A stretch of DNA of 64,000 nucleotides. Origin: Adineta ricciae (lineage: Eukaryota; Rotifera; Eurotatoria; Adinetida; Adinetidae). The DNA lies in the NCBI GenBank assembly GCA_905250025.1, contig CAJNOJ010000117.1, positions 244,414 to 308,413 on the forward strand. Direction: 5' to 3'. Positions 58,943 to 64,000 of the stretch are shown piece by piece. Below the pieces are notes generated by a model. It was not told the origin of the DNA, searched no databases, and worked only from the letters and a program-made list of their open reading frames with translations. The first letter of the stretch is position 1; the number at the start of each line of letters is the position of its first letter. A program made the translations under genes and the position numbers.

Positions 58943-59917
58943 TCCTAACCCTACTTTCTGCTATTGTGCGTGCAGAATGCAACACACACAACCCAAATTC
59001 CTCGTCATTCTCTCATCATTTGCTAGCACAAGAAACAACAAACGAAGACAAATATACACCCACGTCTAGCGGATTGATCAATTCTACTATCTTTTTTTCT
59101 CTTCTCGCGATCGTTTTTTCTCGGCATTTTCTTAAAAACGAAAAACAAACATCATTCTAACGTTCAACACATCGTACGTCTATATGTTCTTCGGATTGGT
59201 CAGTAAACGACAATCAGTAAGTTTATTCTTTTGCTCTTTTACTTGAACAAATGCACAGTGTTGTGTAATCAGACAGCGCCAGGTGCCAAGCGTATATTCT
59301 TAACTCTTTCAGTCATTTTTTTGCTTTTTCCTGTTAATTATTGTATACGTAACATAAACCAAATATAGGTGAGTCTTAGCATTGGATGTATATCGTTATC
59401 GAAAATCGGCAGCTGTTTTCATGCATGCATCTAATCGATATTAATCGATTAAAACGAGACAGTTTATTTGAAAATGAGTGTGAAATACTTTAAGACGGGA
59501 CGTTTTCAATAAATATATTTCTAGATGAAGGCCTTTTCGTAATAATTCTTTCGTTGGAGAAAAAGGCCTAGAATGAGATGGCNGTAGTTCACATATCACC
59601 ACTGTTACTATTCTCATCATCATTTTCATGAACATTTTCATTCTCTTTCGTCTATCAATGTCCGATGTTGAAATATAGTTGGCAAGCTTATCATCATTAA
59701 CACGTAGTGTGAGAAAAAAGAAGGCGAAAAAAAAGAAACGAAAGAATGTATGTCTAGTGTCTATTTTATGTTTGATTCATTTGTCCGACCATAGTAAAGT
59801 AATATCAATCAGTAATAATATGTTATTGAGGTCAACAATGAGGTAGCAAGACATTGAAGTTTAGTTGTATCGAAATGAAATTTGTGAACAATTTTTCTTT
59901 CTTTTATAGTTGGCTCC
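57477..59917. other. 2.4-kb region upstream of the RUN-domain gene
   Basis: No gene can be supported. It contains a long CT repeat (58909-58939) and a single ambiguous base at 59583. A possible non-coding first exon with donor CAATCA|GTAAGT lies near 59217, and an acceptor TTTTATAG precedes 59911, consistent with a 5' UTR intron of the next gene. Confidence 0.5.
58909..58939. repeat. (CT)n microsatellite
   Basis: About 15 uninterrupted CT/TC dinucleotides; on the other strand this is a GAGA tract. Confidence 0.9.
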
Positions 59918-62900
59918 ATGTTCAATCAGAACGGCGGAACAACGTTAGTTTCTCAATTACTTGACTCAATCAATGATCATCTGACAAGTGCTCATTCATC
60001 CATGGAAGAAAATACTGAACGGCAATCACCGCAAAAACAAAATCAACAGCCACATTCACCAGAATATGAAATGTCAGTCGACAATCCCGATGATGATGAA
60101 CTTTGGCTTAGCGGCCATCGATCGATCTTTTCATCGTATGGAAGTTATTGTCGTAAAGCGCCTGCTCAACTTCGTGATAGTCAATACGAAGGGTTCCATT
60201 GGGATTTATATGAAGATCGTAATTATCACCATCTAGCTTTTGAACAGGAACAACCGGATGTTTCAGCTAATTGTCAAGCAACAAGTCTTTCGGAATGGTC
60301 AATGCGATTAAGTTCAGGTGTGATTGGTGCTGAAGGAGATACGGAGGATGACGCTGATGGTGAAGGTGATGATAACACCTCATCATCGGATCCACCGCGT
60401 ACCTCGTGGCATGCGATAAAATCGAAATCGATTCATCGAAGTTGTTCATCATCATCGGCCAACACATCCGATGGCGGCGCGCATCGATCACGTAGTCCTC
60501 TGACATTGTACCGTTTATTTCAACGTGCAAGATCTCAACAACATCCTTGTCGAATCTATCAAAACTTCAGTGATAAAAGTATTTGTGATTCATTGACATC
60601 ATCATCCTGTTCGAATCTGAACAAACTAAATGAATCAACCACGCAGAAATATAACGTGCCTATACCAAGATTCCAACTGAAAAGTCCAACGACATTCTCT
60701 CAATTAAAATTAAATAAATCCAGTAGTCATAACGATCTTTATTCATCGACAGAACAGTCAGTGACGAAGAATAAAGTACAATTCAAGGGTAAGTCCAAAG
60801 CACCAAAATGATCAGTTATCATTGAATCCTGTTCGAATAAGAAAAGAAAGGAAAGGGTTAAACCATCTACACCGTCTATGTGTCCCAACCGTCAAAACTT
60901 TCTTTGATTGACATTTAGATAAGTACACATGAAAGCTTTATCTGACGTTGTTTTTTTTCGTTTTAGCTTCTAATCAAGCTAGTTCTCGTCGTAGTGTTGA
61001 TCAATGTCTCCAAACATCTATACATGTTGACAATAGTTCATCACCTCAACCAAAATCAACACGTCGTTATATTCCCCGATCGACTTCTCGACCATTGAGT
61101 ACACAAAATCATTGTTTACAGACAGAAAATACCTCTGTCACTCGTTCGAAGAGCGTTGACCGTCTATTAAATAATAATACTCAGAGTTCAAATGTGAATA
61201 CTCCTAGTCAAACACTGAAACTTCCATCATCTGCATCTCATTCGTCACTGCCAACACTGTCGTCATTGCCCGATCTCAGTTTTCTTGTTTATTATGCCAA
61301 AGAAAACCCAACACCATCACAACCTTCATTATCAGCCACGACAACACCTACATGCCATTCGGCACATCCACATCCTCCTTGCGGAATGAAAACAACATTT
61401 TCCGAACCGTCGTCATTAACGAAGAAAGCAACACGAACTGTCTTCTATTGTAGTTTAAAAGTACCATCAGCATCACCGTCATTATCGAATCCCTTGCGAC
61501 CAACATCACTTCATCCTCCTCTTCCTTCTTCTCTATCAGCGATGCAGCGACCACGAACACTCAAAGAAATTAAACGTATTAAAAGTATTAAAACAAGCCC
61601 AACAACAGTGAGTCATAGTCCACTTCGTGCATTACCACTTAGTCCATCTGTTCCATCTAATGCTGATCATCATATTAAAGAGGAAGAAACAGCAACATTC
61701 TCTTCAACATGTTCAAGTACATCCACAAGTGCAAATAGTACATCGAGTAGTGGCTATTTTAGTAATAGTTCAGCGAATCATCAACGTCACATTCAAACGC
61801 CGACATCGTCTCATCCATTGAAATCGTGTCTAAAACGAGCGAAAACCGAAGATCTCACAAGTACACCATTAATGACGACTCCATCAACAACAGCAAACGT
61901 CCTTGCTGTTGGAACTGCTGGTGATGTGTTTACATTAGCTGCACAAACATTAACAGATAGACTCGGTGATCATATGATGAAAACACCACGACATCGACGA
62001 TATTCTGCACCAAGCATATCGTCTCATCGACAAACTCTTTCAATCCAATTAAGAACACGCCAAAAAGGATGTACTTTATCGGAACATGATCTTCGTGCAA
62101 AGAAAAGTGTTAGTTTTTGTGATGATATTGCTCGAAGACTAATCACACCGTCAGCTAGTCCCAAACATCGACCGACACCACCACCATCTTCAGCGGCATT
62201 TAGATATGATCGAGGTATGAATGACTCTGTTGTCTCATGCATTTCTCATTTTTGTTTCTTTGGTTTTTTTTGAAGAGTATTGTGATTTAGTCCCACGAGA
62301 AAGTTTGACAGACAGCCCACCGAGTGAATTTAATCTATCTGAAGACGAACATGAAGATGGTAATGGACCACAGCCGATGAACTTCACCGAAAATGCACCA
62401 ACAGAAATAACGAAGCCATTACCGGTTAAATATGGAAGTGATAAATATCTTGTTGACGCTTTCGCAAATACAGTTCTTCGCATCTTAGAAATCAAATGTG
62501 GTGATCCTCAGGTAAAACTTTGCTTTTTCCTTTTCATTTTTCGCTTCTTATCTATTGTCTGCTTTTAGTCATACTACCTAAATAATATCACAAATCGAGA
62601 ACTCGACCGAACATTACGCCATGATCTATGTCCTCTTCTGCGTGAAGTTCTTGAAGATGGCCTTCGGCAATATAGTGGCTCTTTATTTTCTAAAAAAGTC
62701 AATCTATGGCGGTTGATTGATTTAACCACACCAACAACTGGTCGCTTTAACGAAGCAAAGCTGAAAGCTCAACTTGGTTTATCCTCAACAGCAGATTGGA
62801 CAGAAAAATTCAACGGTTTTATCTATCATTTACTCAAGTAAATACGCTGCGCACATTTGTAAAGAGTACACCTTCATCACAATTTCTTTTCATTGCAGCC

Positions 62901-63394
62901 TTCATGAACTGGCTTCATGGTTGTCACATTTTGTATCTCATCGTGCAGTCTTTACTGGATATTACGAACCCTGGGCATTCATACTCGTGCATGCAGATAA
63001 TGATCTTTTTGAACGAGTTACGAATCAATTAGAAAAGCTTTCACCATTGCCATTTCGTCTCAAATATACACATTCTTCAACTGTTATTCCAACAGCAAGA
63101 ACAGCAACGACGTCACCATCTACTGCAGCTAATCAACGACCCTCATCATTATTACCGAAACGATTCAACGTTCGAGCTTGGTTACGTGATCGAAAAACTC
63201 AAGTCAAAATTTCACCAAAAGAACCACAAGCTCCGGCACTTCCAGCGGCGCCCACCAACAAAACATCTTCATCCAAATCAGTCTCTTCTGCATCCACAAA
63301 ACCATCGACAGCAGTACCGCCTCCACCGAATGTTTCTATACGACGTAAACTTGGCTCAATTCCAGTACCGAAACGACATCAAACAGTGCATTGA
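59918..63394 (+). CDS. RUSC-like RUN-domain adaptor without SH3
   Basis: A long Ser/Thr/Pro-rich adaptor. Exons are 59918-~60788, ~60966-~62215, ~62275-~62511, ~62569-~62839 and ~62900-63394. The C-terminal RUN domain matches RUSC1/2: LCPLLREVLEDGLRQYSGSL (LCPALLEVLEDGLKAYVLDL in the human family), FNGFIYHLLNLHELASWLSH, GYYEPWAFI and LSPLPFRL. RUSC proteins link kinesin-1 to vesicles and interact with small GTPases. Upstream, KKSVSFCDDI contains a K-x-V-x-F PP1-docking-like motif. Vertebrate RUSCs end in an SH3 domain. Here the protein instead ends in a Pro/Ser-rich tail with PPPP and KRHQTVH, and no SH3 is visible. The first coding exon is taken from the ATG after the TTTTATAG acceptor. Confidence 0.85.
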
Positions 63395-64000
63395 ACAATT
63401 CATTTTAAAATCCTTGTTTTCTTTATATATGTATATGTCTATATTAAATTATAATTGCATTCAAAATGCTGATATATCAATCGTATATTCTCAGTTGTTG
63501 TTCTTGTTCCTCTCTTTCTCTCTCGTTTTTTTGTCAAGTAATTTTTTAAATGTTTGTGTGTACGTGTGTGTTGATGTTTTTTGAAATAATTCACAGTATT
63601 TCTATCTTTATTTATCCTAATATACCTTTTTCTTTATTCAGTCGCATGAACTGTCCGTGCAGTTCACGTTTTGTTTTCTGTGTTCAAATGGTAAAAAAAG
63701 TAAATCAAAATAAATACATACGTATAGTCACCCGAGTTTCGAAGGCTTCACATTCAAACTTCAAACACAAACATCAATATAAACAAACTTATGGAGCAAA
63801 TCTCGTGAGTCTTCATCGTAAAATAGAATCATGTAAGAAATGCGTTCATCACCTGTGTCTGATTGTTATTTTTTATAGAAGACCCTTTCGAAAACAAATT
63901 TACGACACACAAACCGTGATTATTGTCAATAATGCCATCTATCTCGTGGAATACTTTATCACAAAGAATAAATAATCACGTACTGATAGGTATTTGTTAA
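63395..64000. other. 3' flank, nothing recognised
   Basis: Downstream of the RUN-domain gene only AT-rich sequence is seen; the longest frame is Lys/Val-rich and unsupported. UTR or the start of another gene outside the window cannot be excluded. Confidence 0.45.

Noticed and set aside
58779-59160. 70-118-codon frames across the CT repeat
   Set aside because: Translations of a (CT)n/(GA)n tract and its flanks.
59441-59641. Minus frame across the N at 59583
   Set aside because: Short, spans an ambiguous base, and has no similarity to anything I recognise.
63550-63975. 141-codon frame at the right edge
   Set aside because: Basic, AT-driven composition, no recognisable motif; might be UTR.
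1-64000. CRISPR arrays, bacterial operons, rRNA or tRNA genes
   Set aside because: Nothing with direct spaced repeats, Shine-Dalgarno-led operons or recognisable tRNA/rRNA sequence was found; a covariance-model scan would be needed to exclude tRNAs fully.

Overview
The window reads as nuclear DNA of a small, compact animal genome. Genes are split by many very short GT-AG introns (mostly about 50-60 bp), intergenic DNA is AT-rich, and the gene set is metazoan: an NK3/bagpipe-type homeobox gene, Axin, RIC3, a PDZ-RhoGEF, the ciliary kinesin KIF9 and MCM8. Intron size, strong sequence divergence, low-complexity Ser/Thr/Gln tracts and one or two bacterial-type genes make a bdelloid rotifer (Adineta/Rotaria-like) my best guess. 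That assignment is inference; I could not run a search.

Layout. 1-14522 (+): a ~35-exon DRhoGEF2/LARG-type Rho exchange factor (PDZ, RGS-like, C1, DH, PH). Its first two introns are exceptionally long and each contains an intact ORF (724-1353 minus, 5259-6557 plus). 15523-18867 (-): KIF9, head-to-head with an intronless DUF1294-like membrane protein (18957-19601). 20987-22430 (+): a single-pass membrane protein. 24931-25823 (+): NK3 homeobox gene. 25908-26655 (-): a membrane ORF that looks frameshifted. 26909-28765 (+) and 29252-31960 (-): a tail-to-tail pair of paralogous POGZ/ZNF280-like zinc-finger genes. The minus copy carries two N-terminal THAP domains and is cut at a single N. 32605-33525 (-): an unknown gene, head-to-head with MCM8 (33650-36993, +). 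37810-39425 (+): a DUF2252 protein, a candidate horizontal acquisition. 40033-41625: two small genes.

41626-47566 is gene-poor. It holds one secreted cysteine-rich peptide (46050-46364, -), a decayed copy of the small gene at 47567-47815, and a MITE-like inverted-repeat element. 48046-57476 is a dense plus-strand cluster: RIC3, USP5, EMC6, WDR89, a very short Axin, and a small membrane protein. After another gene-poor stretch comes a RUSC-type RUN-domain adaptor (59918-63394, +).

Exon boundaries were read by eye from GT/AG sites, reading-frame phase and family conservation. Most genes splice into continuous frames, but first exons and UTRs are usually unresolved.
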